Assembly (NCBI GenBank): GCA_938007995.1
Contig: CALLLW010000010.1
Location: forward strand, 62,001-126,000
Length of the DNA: 64,000 bases
Source of the DNA: an uncultured Granulosicoccaceae bacterium
GTDB lineage: Bacteria; Pseudomonadota; Gammaproteobacteria; Granulosicoccales; Granulosicoccaceae
Direction of reading: 5' to 3'
Positions 25,490-35,254 of this stretch are shown here, piece after piece. The notes beneath the pieces were generated by a model that was not told where the DNA came from, made no database searches, and saw only the letters and a list, made by a program, of their open reading frames with translations. The translations under genes were made by a program, and so were the position numbers. Position 1 is the first letter of the stretch; every line of letters begins with the position of its first letter.

Positions 25490-27760
25490 ATGCAAGCTGC
25501 AGTGGCTCACCTTTACCAGAAATCAGATGGAAAGTGGGTTGAGCACTCGCTCATTCAGCATTGTGAGGATGTGGCGGAGCTTGCTGCGCTATTGTTGGGC
25601 AATTGCACGCCCGAGATTGCTTATCTGGCGGGAATGTGGCACGACCTCGGTAAGTATCAGCCTCGCTTCCAAAAATATATCCAGAATGCCAGCGGTTTTG
25701 ACCGTGAAAACGCACATGTTGAAACTGAATCAGCGCCTGCGCGTGCACCACATTCTACTGCCGGTGCAATCCACGCAAGCAAGCAAATTGCAGACTCACC
25801 GATAGGGCAAATACTTGCCTATCTGATTGCAGGGCATCATGCAGGGCTGCCAGATGGAAAACGTGCTGAGTTAACACCTCGTGCCTCACTGGAAGTACGT
25901 CTGGCAGAGAGCCTTGATGAATATCAAGCTGCAATAAAGCATGCTCCTCTAGAATTACTTGAACAATCTGTACCACCGCTAAGCGGACTGCCTTGCTCTT
26001 TGGTCGCCGATTATCACGTCTGGATTCGGATGTTGTTTTCCGCATTGGTCGATGCAGACTTCCTCGACACGGAAGCGTTTATGTCGCCGGAGAGGCAGCA
26101 CCAACGCAAAGGTACAAAGCAATGCCTGAAATCGCTAAACACTGCACTTGATACTCAGTTAGCACAATTTTCTGATTCCAGCGGTACCGCAGTCAATACA
26201 GCACGCGAGGCGATTCTTAGACAGTGTCAACAAGCGGCTGATTGGCAATCCGGGTTATTTAGTCTTAGCGCCCCCACAGGCGGAGGGAAAACTTTATCGA
26301 GTCTCTCGTGGGCACTACGACACGCCATAAAATACAACAAACGGCGTATCATTATTGCTATTCCGTACACCAGTATTATCGAACAAACCGCTTCAGTTTA
26401 CAGAAACATACTTGGAGATGACCAGGTACTTGAGCACCATAGCAACCTCGTTCCTGACAATACCAAGCAAAGCGCCAGAGCCCGTTTAGCTGCTGAAAAC
26501 TGGGATGCACCAGTGATCGTCACCACTAATGTGCAACTTTTTGAATCATTGTTCGCAGCCCGGACATCACGTTGTCGCAAGCTCCATAATATTCGGCATA
26601 GCGTCATTGTTCTGGATGAAGCACAGCAACTCCCCGGACAACTGTTAGCGCCAATAACTTCGGTGATCGATATTCTGCAACGCCATCACGGTGTCAGCTG
26701 GTTATTCTGTACTGCCACGCAGCCCGCACTGGACCACAACCAAGGCAAGCGAGGCATGCCTGCGTTCAGCAGCCTCAATGGTATTAGAGAGATTCTCACA
26801 GACCCGGATCCGTTAACTCTGGCAAAACAACTGAAACGAGTTACTGTTGAACTGCCGGCAGCTGACGCACCAAGAGAGACCGCAGATTCGCTGGCCGAAC
26901 AACTTTGCAAAGAACCACGTGCGCTGTCAATTGTCAGTACACGCCGTGACGCCGCTGAGTTGTTTCACGCGTGCAGGCATCATCCACATGTTATTCATTT
27001 GTCAGCAAGTATGTGTGCGGCACATCGTGAGCACACACTTTTTCAGGCTCGCAAGCTTTTAAAGGACAGCAACGATCCCTTATTAATTGTTGCCACTAAC
27101 CTGATAGAAGCCGGTGTCGATATCTCACTGCCAGTTGTGTATCGGGCATTGGCTGGTTTGGATAGCATTGCTCAGGCTGCAGGACGATGTAATCGAGAGG
27201 GAGAACTGCATGGCCTTGGAAGAGTGGTGGTGTTTAATCCGCCACGTGATGCTCCCCCCGGTCTGTTGCGGCATGCGCAACAAATCACTCGCGATATGCT
27301 GCCAGACATTAGTGAAGACCCACTGGCACCGGCTACGTTGCAAAAATTTTTCGAACGACTGCACCATCGCACAGATCACGATACGAAAGGGATAATGGAA
27401 TTACTCTCGACAAACGAGCGTCTGGACAACATTCAATTTCGCAGTGCGGCGGCAGCGTTTCAGATGATCGATCAGAGCAGCCAGTCGATAATTACGCCTT
27501 GGTGTCACCCCGATTCTGATGAATCACCCGTTTATAAATGGTTGGCAAATCTTGAAAAGGACAGTTCTCAGAAATGGATCTATCGCCACTTGCAACGCTA
27601 CACCGTCACGGTTCCCGAGACATTGGCGGAGCGTCTACAACGTGAGGGTTATGTTACACCCGAAGGTGGCCTGTGGCTGCTTAACAACAATTACTACGAT
27701 CCCCATCGGGGACTCAAACTCCCCGATGAAACGCTGTCGGCGGAACTCAGCGTTATCTAA
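25490..27760 (+). CDS. cas3: Type I-C Cas3 nuclease-helicase
   Basis: Degrades target DNA after Cascade recognition. Numbered from ATG 25490 (756 residues): an N-terminal HD nuclease with His51-Asp52 (WHDLGKY) and HHAGLPDG near 116, followed by an SF2 helicase with Walker A APTGGGKT (261-268), DEAQ (376-379), TATQP (408-412) and motif VI QAAGRCNRE (562-570). The HD and helicase parts are fused, as usual for I-C. A TTG at 25463 would add nine residues; I prefer the ATG because MQAAVAHLY fits the family N-terminus. First gene of the cas operon, 17 bp before cas5c. Confidence 0.96.
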   Translation: MQAAVAHLYQKSDGKWVEHSLIQHCEDVAELAALLLGNCTPEIAYLAGMWHDLGKYQPRFQKYIQNASGFDRENAHVETESAPARAPHSTAGAIHASKQIADSPIGQILAYLIAGHHAGLPDGKRAELTPRASLEVRLAESLDEYQAAIKHAPLELLEQSVPPLSGLPCSLVADYHVWIRMLFSALVDADFLDTEAFMSPERQHQRKGTKQCLKSLNTALDTQLAQFSDSSGTAVNTAREAILRQCQQAADWQSGLFSLSAPTGGGKTLSSLSWALRHAIKYNKRRIIIAIPYTSIIEQTASVYRNILGDDQVLEHHSNLVPDNTKQSARARLAAENWDAPVIVTTNVQLFESLFAARTSRCRKLHNIRHSVIVLDEAQQLPGQLLAPITSVIDILQRHHGVSWLFCTATQPALDHNQGKRGMPAFSSLNGIREILTDPDPLTLAKQLKRVTVELPAADAPRETADSLAEQLCKEPRALSIVSTRRDAAELFHACRHHPHVIHLSASMCAAHREHTLFQARKLLKDSNDPLLIVATNLIEAGVDISLPVVYRALAGLDSIAQAAGRCNREGELHGLGRVVVFNPPRDAPPGLLRHAQQITRDMLPDISEDPLAPATLQKFFERLHHRTDHDTKGIMELLSTNERLDNIQFRSAAAAFQMIDQSSQSIITPWCHPDSDESPVYKWLANLEKDSSQKWIYRHLQRYTVTVPETLAERLQREGYVTPEGGLWLLNNNYYDPHRGLKLPDETLSAELSVI

Positions 27761-27777
27761 CGGGAGGAGAAAATATT

Positions 27778-28446
27778 ATGCTCAGTCTTGAAGTTAGCGG
27801 CGACTACGCCTGCTTCACCCGACCGGAAATGAAAGTCGAGCGAGTCAGTTACGACGTCATTACCCCCTCCGCTGCACGTGCAATTTTTGAGGCGATCTTG
27901 TGGAAACCCGGTCTGCAGTGGCAAATCCGCCGCATAGAAGTACTGGAACCACTGCATTGGTGTACGGTGCGCCGCAATGAGGTAAACAGTCGCATTTCTG
28001 TACGCAATGTTCAGGCGGCAATGAAAACCAATACAGGTAACCTTGCGCAATACACGGAGGAAGATCGTGCGCAAAGAGCAGCGTTGCTGCTACGGGATGT
28101 GCGTTACCGATTGCATGCCGAGCCCACACTGACAAAAAAGGCGGCAAAAGGTGATTCACTGGCCAAGTTTGTGGCGATGTTTCAACGACGGGCTAAGCGC
28201 GGGCAGTGCTTTCATCAGCCATACCTGGGCTGCCGTGAGTTCGACTGTCGATTCGAACTGGTGGATGACAACACCGCTGGTGAGTCAAAACTACCAGCAC
28301 AGGAACGCAACAGAGACCTTGGCTGGATGCTTTACGACATGGATTTTACGAAGACTGATGATCCTTCACCTCTGTTTTTCAAGGCGCAACTTGACGATGG
28401 TGTGGTGCACGTTCCGGATGCAAAAAGCGAGCAGGTGCGCGGATGA
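27778..28446 (+). CDS. cas5c: Type I-C Cas5c (pre-crRNA endoribonuclease)
   Basis: A 222-residue Cas5d/Cas5c protein. In type I-C, which lacks Cas6, this protein cuts the pre-crRNA in the repeat and binds the 5' handle of the crRNA in Cascade. It starts with LEVSGDYACFTRPEMKVER, typical of the family, followed by SYDVITPSAARAIFEAILW. An inserted loop and GCREFDCRFEL follow at about 145-155. GGGAGGAG ahead of ATG 27778 is a strong ribosome-binding site. The stop overlaps cas8c by ATGA. Confidence 0.95.
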   Translation: MLSLEVSGDYACFTRPEMKVERVSYDVITPSAARAIFEAILWKPGLQWQIRRIEVLEPLHWCTVRRNEVNSRISVRNVQAAMKTNTGNLAQYTEEDRAQRAALLLRDVRYRLHAEPTLTKKAAKGDSLAKFVAMFQRRAKRGQCFHQPYLGCREFDCRFELVDDNTAGESKLPAQERNRDLGWMLYDMDFTKTDDPSPLFFKAQLDDGVVHVPDAKSEQVRG

Positions 28447-30227
28447 TTTTGCAAGCATTAAACGACTACTACGTTCGCAAGCAGCGTGCAAGCAACGGTG
28501 CGTTGCCGCCGCAGGGCTTTGAATTAGTGCCAATCAGCTATCTGATCGTGCTTGAAGAGGATGGCAGCTTTAAATATTTCGAACCTCGATATAAGGACTT
28601 TAAAAAAAAGCGCGAAGGCGAGCGATTTCTTTTACCTCAAGCCGTCAAACGCGCCTCTGGCATTGCACCCAATTTGCTATGGGATAAAGCCGAGTATGTA
28701 CTGGGTGTTCAGGCTCCGGTAGGCGAGATCGAGGATGAAGTAAAGCGTGAAAAAGCACAGGGAATTTTTGACAAAAAAGCGCCCCGGCTTCCAAGACAAC
28801 GAAGAGCATTTCTTGAAGCGATTGAGTCTCTAACAAAACTTACAGAAGATCCAGCTCTTACAGCAGTCCATACATTTGTATCCAACTTAAAGCTGGATAG
28901 TCTGAATGACGTCGAACACTTTGACGAAATCTGCAATGAAAACCCAAATTTGAGTTTCCGTATTCATGGCGATGAACTTCTAGTTGGCCAGCGCGCTGAC
29001 GTGCAGTCAGCTGTGGTGTCTCTACAGGCAACCAATTCAACAGATATAGCACTTTGTTTAGTCAGCGGTAACAACACATCTATGCAAAGACTACATCCAC
29101 CGATCAAAGGTGTATTTGGCGCCCAGGCGTCTGGCGGCAATATAGTTTCATTTAACGCTGATGCGTTCTGTAGCTACGGCAAACTTGGCAAACAATCCGC
29201 TGCCAACGCGACAGTAGGTGAAACAGCCGCCTTTGGTTATGCCACTGCATTAAACAGTTTGCTTGCACGTGACTCAAAGCAACGCTTTCAGGTAGGCCAT
29301 ACCTCAACCGTTTGCTGGGCGCAGTCATCAGTTGCTGATGCCATTCCACTGGAATTTGCACTGCCCGGCCTAATAGCAGAAAGTGACGACCCGGATCGAC
29401 GAACAGAGCAGGTAACCAATCTGTTTAAAAGCGTTCGCAACGGCGCTTATCTTAACGACGATGGTACTGATCTGTTCTACGTGCTTGGTCTTGCACCTAA
29501 CAACGCACGATTATCTGTGCATTTTTGGTTGCATGGCACAGTAGCCAGCTTCAGTGAAGCCATTGTGCGGTACTTCACCGAACTGGAAATTGATGGCAGA
29601 GACAAATTTGGTCACCCAACAATCTTCAGGCTGCTTTGCGCGACTGCCGCATTAGGCAAAGCAGATAACATTAACCCTTCACTCGAACGCGCACTGATCA
29701 ATGCCGCGCTTGGGCCTGCACCGTACCCACAAGCAATGCTCAGCGAAACACTTCGCCGCGCCAGAACTGAGCGGGATGTCAATTATTATCGAGCTGCACT
29801 AATCAAGGCGTGGCTGGTTCGCAATAAACATAAGGAGTTATCTGTGTCACTCAATCCTGAATACGAAGCCACTGGCTATCAGCTGGGCAGGCTGTTCGCC
29901 ACACTCGAAAGACTACAGGAAGCCGCAAACCCCGGGCTCAACGCCACCATTCGAGACCGTTATTTTAGCGCTGCCTCAAGCGCGCCGGTTACTGTTTTCA
30001 GTACGTTGATGAGATTATCCAATCATCACTTAAAAAAGCTCGACGGAGGCATGCCTGTGTACTTTGAAAAGCAACTTGGAGAAATTATCACACGGTTGCC
30101 AGCAGCACCGTTTCCGGCCCGTCTCGATCTTGAAGCACAAGGTGAGTTTGCCATCGGTTACTACCAGCAACGCCAGGAATTTTTTAAACCCAAAGAAGAA
30201 CAATCTGAAGTGGAGTCTGTAACATGA
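28443..30227 (+). CDS. cas8c: Type I-C Cas8c (Csd1), Cascade large subunit
   Basis: A 594-residue large subunit that recognises the PAM and helps unwind target DNA. The N-terminus [13 protein letters not shown] and [19 protein letters not shown] are typical of Csd1. Start and stop overlap the neighbouring cas5c and cas7 genes by ATGA. The last 127 codons also appear to be translated separately as Cas11c from an internal GTG. Length and ends match the family, so the effector looks intact. Confidence 0.94.
   Translation: MILQALNDYYVRKQRASNGALPPQGFELVPISYLIVLEEDGSFKYFEPRYKDFKKKREGERFLLPQAVKRASGIAPNLLWDKAEYVLGVQAPVGEIEDEVKREKAQGIFDKKAPRLPRQRRAFLEAIESLTKLTEDPALTAVHTFVSNLKLDSLNDVEHFDEICNENPNLSFRIHGDELLVGQRADVQSAVVSLQATNSTDIALCLVSGNNTSMQRLHPPIKGVFGAQASGGNIVSFNADAFCSYGKLGKQSAANATVGETAAFGYATALNSLLARDSKQRFQVGHTSTVCWAQSSVADAIPLEFALPGLIAESDDPDRRTEQVTNLFKSVRNGAYLNDDGTDLFYVLGLAPNNARLSVHFWLHGTVASFSEAIVRYFTELEIDGRDKFGHPTIFRLLCATAALGKADNINPSLERALINAALGPAPYPQAMLSETLRRARTERDVNYYRAALIKAWLVRNKHKELSVSLNPEYEATGYQLGRLFATLERLQEAANPGLNATIRDRYFSAASSAPVTVFSTLMRLSNHHLKKLDGGMPVYFEKQLGEIITRLPAAPFPARLDLEAQGEFAIGYYQQRQEFFKPKEEQSEVESVT
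29844..30227 (+). CDS. cas11c: Cas11c small subunit translated from within cas8c
   Basis: An in-frame GTG at codon 468 of cas8c (29844) is preceded by a perfect AAGGAG (29832-29837) with six-base spacing. Translation from it would give 127 residues, the size of known Cas11c proteins (about 14 kDa), which type I-C systems make from an internal start in cas8c. The segment is helix-rich ([20 protein letters not shown]), as expected for the small subunit. Direct support comes from the strong ribosome-binding site; the function is known from other type I-C systems. Confidence 0.8.
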   Translation: MSLNPEYEATGYQLGRLFATLERLQEAANPGLNATIRDRYFSAASSAPVTVFSTLMRLSNHHLKKLDGGMPVYFEKQLGEIITRLPAAPFPARLDLEAQGEFAIGYYQQRQEFFKPKEEQSEVESVT

Positions 30228-31105
30228 GCCTTAATAATCGCTACGATTTTGTTTTACTGTTTGATGTCCAGAATGGCAACCCCAACGGTGACCCGGACGC
30301 AGGCAATCTGCCTCGTGTAGATGCCGAGACCGGTCTTGGCTTAGTTACAGATGTGTGTCTGAAAAGAAAAATACGCAACTATGTAGGAATGGCTCACAGC
30401 GAAGATCCACCTTTCGATATATATGTCAAAGAGAAGGCTATTCTCAATCAGCAGCACGAAAAAGCCTATAAAGCCATTGGTGCAGAAGCAGAACTGAAAT
30501 CGGATAAAAAACGTAAGGGCGGGGATAAGGTTGCCGAGGCTCGTCAATGGATGTGTCAAAACTTTTTCGACGTGCGCACGTTCGGGGCAGTAATGTCGAC
30601 CGGGGTTAACTGCGGGCAAGTTCGAGGCCCGGTACAAATGACCTTTGCCCGCTCTATTGAACCAGTAGTTACGTTGGAGCACTCGATTACACGCATGGCC
30701 GTAGCGACAGAGAAAGAGGCAGAAAAGCAAGACGGTGACAACCGCACAATGGGACGTAAATTCACTATTCCCTACGGACTCTATCGGAGTCACGGCTTTG
30801 TCTCCGCACACCTTGCCGACCAAACCGGTTTTGGCGAAGAGGACCTTGCACTGTTGTGGCAATCACTCAGCCAGATGTTTGAACATGATCGTTCGGCGGC
30901 ACGTGGCGAAATGGCAGCCAGGGGGTTGTATGTGTTCAAGCACGAAAGCAAGCTTGGCAACGCGCCGGCGCACCAACTGTTCGACCGCATAACTATTGAC
31001 CGGGCGACTGAAGGCCCAGCCCGCAACTTTACCGACTTTAACGTGCAGGTAGACGAAAGCAATCTGCCTAACGGTGTGGAGTTGGATCAACTGCTCACAG
31101 GCTAA
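30224..31105 (+). CDS. cas7c: Type I-C Cas7 (Csd2), Cascade backbone
   Basis: A 293-residue RAMP-fold protein that polymerises along the crRNA spacer. It has the conserved N-terminus [20 protein letters not shown] and the segment [12 protein letters not shown], then [10 protein letters not shown] near 125. The start overlaps the cas8c stop and the stop is shared with the start of cas4 in TAATG, so translation is coupled. Complete and of the usual length. Confidence 0.95.
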   Translation: MSLNNRYDFVLLFDVQNGNPNGDPDAGNLPRVDAETGLGLVTDVCLKRKIRNYVGMAHSEDPPFDIYVKEKAILNQQHEKAYKAIGAEAELKSDKKRKGGDKVAEARQWMCQNFFDVRTFGAVMSTGVNCGQVRGPVQMTFARSIEPVVTLEHSITRMAVATEKEAEKQDGDNRTMGRKFTIPYGLYRSHGFVSAHLADQTGFGEEDLALLWQSLSQMFEHDRSAARGEMAARGLYVFKHESKLGNAPAHQLFDRITIDRATEGPARNFTDFNVQVDESNLPNGVELDQLLTG

Positions 31106-31725
31106 TGACTGACACGAACGCCAAGCCTGTTCCAATATCGGCACTACAACATTATGCGTACTGCCCAAGACAGTGCGCATTAATTCATCTTGAGCAAAGT
31201 TGGGCAGAGAATCGATTCACAGCACAAGGACGTATTGTGCATCAACGTGTAGATAGCAAGAAGGCAGAAACTCGCCACGGCCTGCGAGTTGAGCGCAGCG
31301 TAGAAGTACGTTCTGAGAAATACAACCTCAGCGGCAAACTCGATGCGCTTGAAATAGATATTGATTCCGGCGAGCTGTGCCCTGTTGAATATAAACGTGG
31401 CAAACCAAAACTCCATGACTGGGACCGTATTCAACTTTGCGCACAAGCGCTATGCCTTGAGGAAATGCGAAATACACGTATCGAAGTTGCCGCTTTATGG
31501 TATTGGGAAACCCGCAGACGCGATCCGGTGTCTATTGATGATCAACTTAGAGCACTAACGATCAACACCATAGAGGCTGTGCGTTTACAGTTTGAATCCG
31601 GTATGACTCCGGCGGCAGTCAAAACGCCACGCTGCAGGGCCTGTTCTTTGAATGAACTTTGCTCACCTGATCTCTCTGCCAGTGATCATAGCGCCGACTA
31701 TGTCGAAGGATTGTATCGACCGTGA
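31105..31725 (+). CDS. cas4: Cas4 adaptation nuclease
   Basis: A 206-residue RecB-like nuclease that trims prespacers and selects their PAM in type I-C. Conserved cysteines for an Fe-S cluster are at Cys20/Cys24 (YCPRQC) and Cys177, Cys180, Cys186; the nuclease residues include Asp80, Glu95 and Lys97 (VEYKRGK). It sits between cas7 and cas1 with overlapping ends, the usual I-C order. Confidence 0.94.
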   Translation: MTDTNAKPVPISALQHYAYCPRQCALIHLEQSWAENRFTAQGRIVHQRVDSKKAETRHGLRVERSVEVRSEKYNLSGKLDALEIDIDSGELCPVEYKRGKPKLHDWDRIQLCAQALCLEEMRNTRIEVAALWYWETRRRDPVSIDDQLRALTINTIEAVRLQFESGMTPAAVKTPRCRACSLNELCSPDLSASDHSADYVEGLYRP

Positions 31726-32741
31726 AAAAACTTCTGAATACCTTGTTTATAACCCGCCAGGAGTGTTACGTACACAAAGAGCGGGAAACGCTGGTGATCG
31801 AACATAAGCGTGAAAAGCTAATGCAGCTACCAGCTCACAGCATCAGCCAGGTGCATTGCTTTGGACAAGTAATGGTATCACCGGCACTGATGGGATATTG
31901 CGGTGAAGAAGGAATTGGTATTAGCTTTTATACCGAGTATGGCCGCTTTCAAGCTCGGGTTCAGGGACCGCAAAGTGGCAATGTTTTACTACGGCGCGAA
32001 CAATACCGTCGAGCTGACGCTGACCCGGTGACAATTGCGAGACCTCTCATAGCAGCGAAAATAGCCAGCAGTCGTGCGGTGCTACAGCGGCATTTGCGTA
32101 ACCACGGTGAAGACAAGGTGATACGTGATTCTATCGATCGTATGGCAACACTACAGACACAGCTTCCAAGAGCGTCAGAACTGGATGCTATACGCGGCAT
32201 AGAAGGTGAAGCCGCATCGCGATATTTTACGTGCTTTACCAATCTAATATTGCAAAAGCAGCGGGAAAGCTTTCCCTTTAACGGTAGAAACCGAAGGCCA
32301 CCGCTCGACGCGGTTAATGCGCTACTGTCTTTTATTTACACACTAATTGCACAAGAGACAGCTTCCGCGCTTCAAGGCGTAGGCCTGGACCCTTATGTTG
32401 GTTTTTTGCATCGTGACAGGCCGGGGCGAGTCAGCCTTGCACTGGATGTGCTGGAAGAGTTTCGTTCTTTCTGGGCAGACAGACTTGTACTTTCAATGAT
32501 CAACAGAAAACAACTCAAACCGAATGATTTCGACATTCAGTCATCCGGTGCCGTGTTGCTGAAAGACGAACCAAGGAAAGCAGTGCTAACAGCCTATCAG
32601 GCACGTAAAAAGGAAGAGATCGTTCATCCGTATTTACAAGAGAAAGTTGCTATTGGATTGCTGCCTCATGTTCAGGCGCAACTGCTGGCCAGGCACTTGC
32701 GCGGAGACATCGCACACTACCCACCTTTCACACAGGTCTGA
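31722..32741 (+). CDS. cas1: Cas1 spacer integrase
   Basis: A 339-residue integrase subunit. It shows GEAASRYF with the metal-binding glutamate (about 167), [20 protein letters not shown] with the histidine and aspartate (about 231-245), and the usual N-terminal beta domain. The start is GTG 31722, overlapping the cas4 stop. It ends four bases before cas2. Confidence 0.95.
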   Translation: MKKLLNTLFITRQECYVHKERETLVIEHKREKLMQLPAHSISQVHCFGQVMVSPALMGYCGEEGIGISFYTEYGRFQARVQGPQSGNVLLRREQYRRADADPVTIARPLIAAKIASSRAVLQRHLRNHGEDKVIRDSIDRMATLQTQLPRASELDAIRGIEGEAASRYFTCFTNLILQKQRESFPFNGRNRRPPLDAVNALLSFIYTLIAQETASALQGVGLDPYVGFLHRDRPGRVSLALDVLEEFRSFWADRLVLSMINRKQLKPNDFDIQSSGAVLLKDEPRKAVLTAYQARKKEEIVHPYLQEKVAIGLLPHVQAQLLARHLRGDIAHYPPFTQV

Positions 32742-32745
32742 TGTC

Positions 32746-33039
32746 ATGATGGTGCTCATCACGTACGATATAAAAACCGATCATGACAACGGCGCCAAAC
32801 GGCTTCGCCGCATAGCCAAGGCCTGTCTGGACTATGGCGTGAGAGTACAATACTCTGTTTTTGAATGTGACGTAGACCCTGCTCAATGGGTAGCGCTTAA
32901 AAACACACTTCTTAATCTCTACGATCAAGAAACTGACAGCCTGCGTTTTTATCATCTAGGTAAAAAGTGGCGGCTAAAGGTCGAGCACCACGGCGCAAAA
33001 CCAGCCCCGGACATCTTTGAAGACACCCTCATCCTTTAG
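32746..33039 (+). CDS. cas2: Cas2 adaptation protein
   Basis: A 97-residue ferredoxin-fold protein that bridges two Cas1 dimers. It begins [10 protein letters not shown] with the conserved Tyr-Asp and has YSVFECDVD and SLRFYHLG. The frame is open further upstream (to 32647) inside cas1, but ATG 32746, four bases after the cas1 stop, gives the normal Cas2 length. Last cas gene, followed by the leader. Confidence 0.95.
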   Translation: MMVLITYDIKTDHDNGAKRLRRIAKACLDYGVRVQYSVFECDVDPAQWVALKNTLLNLYDQETDSLRFYHLGKKWRLKVEHHGAKPAPDIFEDTLIL

Positions 33040-33213
33040 GCGCTAACGTCTAGCTATCACTCAATCACCGGTCCGTTAGCGAAAAATAAGTCTCTGATAA
33101 ATATAATTAATAATAAACCCTTTGGCTTTATAGAATTATTTTCTCGCTAATTACGATAGTTTAGCGCTATGCTTTTCAATCGTTCCGCTACTTCAACAAC
33201 TTAGTGGACGACG
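33040..33213 (+). promoter_or_regulatory. CRISPR leader
   Basis: The 174 bp between cas2 and the first repeat contain an AT-rich core (about 33090-33150) and two inverted repeats: CGCTAACG/CGTTAGCG (33041-33048 and 33074-33081) and CGCTAA/TTAGCG (33145-33150 and 33161-33166). The shared CGCTAA motif appears four times. The leader should carry the array promoter and guide spacer integration at the first repeat. Its position beside cas2, with the degenerate repeat at the far end, sets the array orientation as plus. Confidence 0.75.
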
Positions 33214-35227
33214 GTCGCGCCCTATACGGGCGTGTGGATTGAAACCAATCCGCACCTTTTTCGGTGACCAGGTAATAGCGTCGCGCCCTATACGGGCGTG
33301 TGGATTGAAACAACCAAAGTGGCTGAATCGATGCTGCAATACTTGTCGCGCCCTATACGGGCGTGTGGATTGAAACAATAGCAACAGCATCTAATTTCTC
33401 TATCTGTGCAGTCGCGCCCTATACGGGCGTGTGGATTGAAACTTCACCCTCACCGCTGATAATCACGATATCACCGTCGCGCCCTATACGGGCGTGTGGA
33501 TTGAAACGGGTCGTCGAAGTGCTGCAGACCTATATCAACAGGTCGCGCCCTATACGGGCGTGTGGATTGAAACATCAGCTGTGCACGGAGGATTGGCAGC
33601 TTGTCGCGTCGCGCCCTATACGGGCGTGTGGATTGAAACATCTTGTATTATCTGCGTAGTCTCAAACACTATGTCGCGCCCTATACGGGCGTGTGGATTG
33701 AAACCTTTAGAGGAGGCGAAAAATGATTGCCAAGACAAGAGTCGCGCCCTATACGGGCGTGTGGATTGAAACACCCGTACACGATGGGGCAGATGGAGAT
33801 CGACATGGTCGCGCCCTATACGGGCGTGTGGATTGAAACATGGAACTGCAGCAATTCACCCCTGCGCAGGTTAGTCGCGCCCTATACGGGCGTGTGGATT
33901 GAAACATAATAAGGTCGCAGAGTTTTCTGCTCAGCATTATGTCGCGCCCTATACGGGCGTGTGGATTGAAACACTGTGTGTGGTGATGCGCACCGGATTG
34001 GCTTTGTCGCGCCCTATACGGGCGTGTGGATTGAAACCATACAGCAGCGCAATGCAGCGGAATACAAACTGTCGCGCCCTATACGGGCGTGTGGATTGAA
34101 ACGTGATATTCGGCGTTAGACAGTAGATGAACGAAGGTCGCGCCCTATACGGGCGTGTGGATTGAAACTCGGATATTAAGTTAATAGAGGTGATTAATAT
34201 GGTCGCGCCCTATACGGGCGTGTGGATTGAAACCATTGATGAACAGGCAAAGGAAGACTGCATAAAGGTCGCGCCCTATACGGGCGTGTGGATTGAAACG
34301 ACGGCAGTGCCGTGTTTGCTTTGCTGTCAGTTGGTCGCGCCCTATACGGGCGTGTGGATTGAAACATCAGGCATCGACTGTATGTAATCGACAACAGCGT
34401 CGCGCCCTATACGGGCGTGTGGATTGAAACGCTGTAATCCTTGCTGGTGTAATTTCATTCATATTGTCGCGCCCTATACGGGCGTGTGGATTGAAACGGA
34501 TTTGCGACTTTCTTGATGACCAGGCACCGCAGGTCGCGCCCTATACGGGCGTGTGGATTGAAACGAACTACCGGACCAAGCGACCGGCCACCCGTAGGGT
34601 CGCGCCCTATACGGGCGTGTGGATTGAAACATTTCCAAGTATGGCAGGGGTGCGGTGCTGATTGTGTCGCGCCCTATACGGGCGTGTGGATTGAAACAGC
34701 CGATGTTTGCAAAGCCTGAAGGCGGTGGTGGTCGCGCCCTATACGGGCGTGTGGATTGAAACGAGAAAGAAGCGCGAGATCTGTTTCATTCACTGAGTCG
34801 CGCCCTATACGGGCGTGTGGATTGAAACTTGTTGCTGTTCCGTCGCCCAGCTGATCGCCGGGTGTCGCGCCCTATACGGGCGTGTGGATTGAAACCTGCG
34901 CTCCATGCGCTTGTAGACTTCCTCACGAGTCGCGCCCTATACGGGCGTGTGGATTGAAACAGGAACGATGATGGAAAGAACCTGCATTATATCTCGTCGC
35001 GCCCTATACGGGCGTGTGGATTGAAACCGAGAATCAAAGAAAATGAATCCCTGCTTAATCAAGTCGCGCCCTATACGGGCGTGTGGATTGAAACGATTAC
35101 GTCAACCGGATCATCAAATACCAGCGCCTGTCGCGCCCTATACGGGCGTGTGGATTGAAACCACCTGAAGGTGATGTAGTGGTTGTGCTAGTCAGGTCGC
35201 GCCCTATGCGGGCGCGTGTTTTGTTAC
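33214..35227 (+). CRISPR. Type I-C CRISPR array, 31 repeats and 30 spacers
   Basis: The repeat is 32 bp, beginning GTCGCGCCCTATACGGGCG and ending GTGGATTGAAAC, the type I-C class with a short palindromic stem (CGCCC...GGGCG). I count 31 copies starting at 33214, 33280, 33345, 33411 and so on to 35196; spacers are 33-36 bp. The first 30 repeats look identical, while the last (35196-35227) has changes in its 3' half (ATGCGGGCGCG, then GTTTTGTTAC), as expected at the leader-distal end. Spacer 6 (33574-33607) ends in GTCGC, copying the repeat start. No repeated spacer was noticed. Confidence 0.98.
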
Positions 35228-35254
35228 ACGGCAAAATGCTGTAATAAATCAAAC

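Noticed and set aside
32647..32745. Longer N-terminus for Cas2
   Set aside because: It lies within cas1 in another frame; ATG 32746 gives the standard 97-residue Cas2.
33363..34719. Open reading frames within the CRISPR array
   Set aside because: They arise because the 32-bp repeat and near-constant spacer length keep a frame open; the translations are the same repeat peptide over and over.
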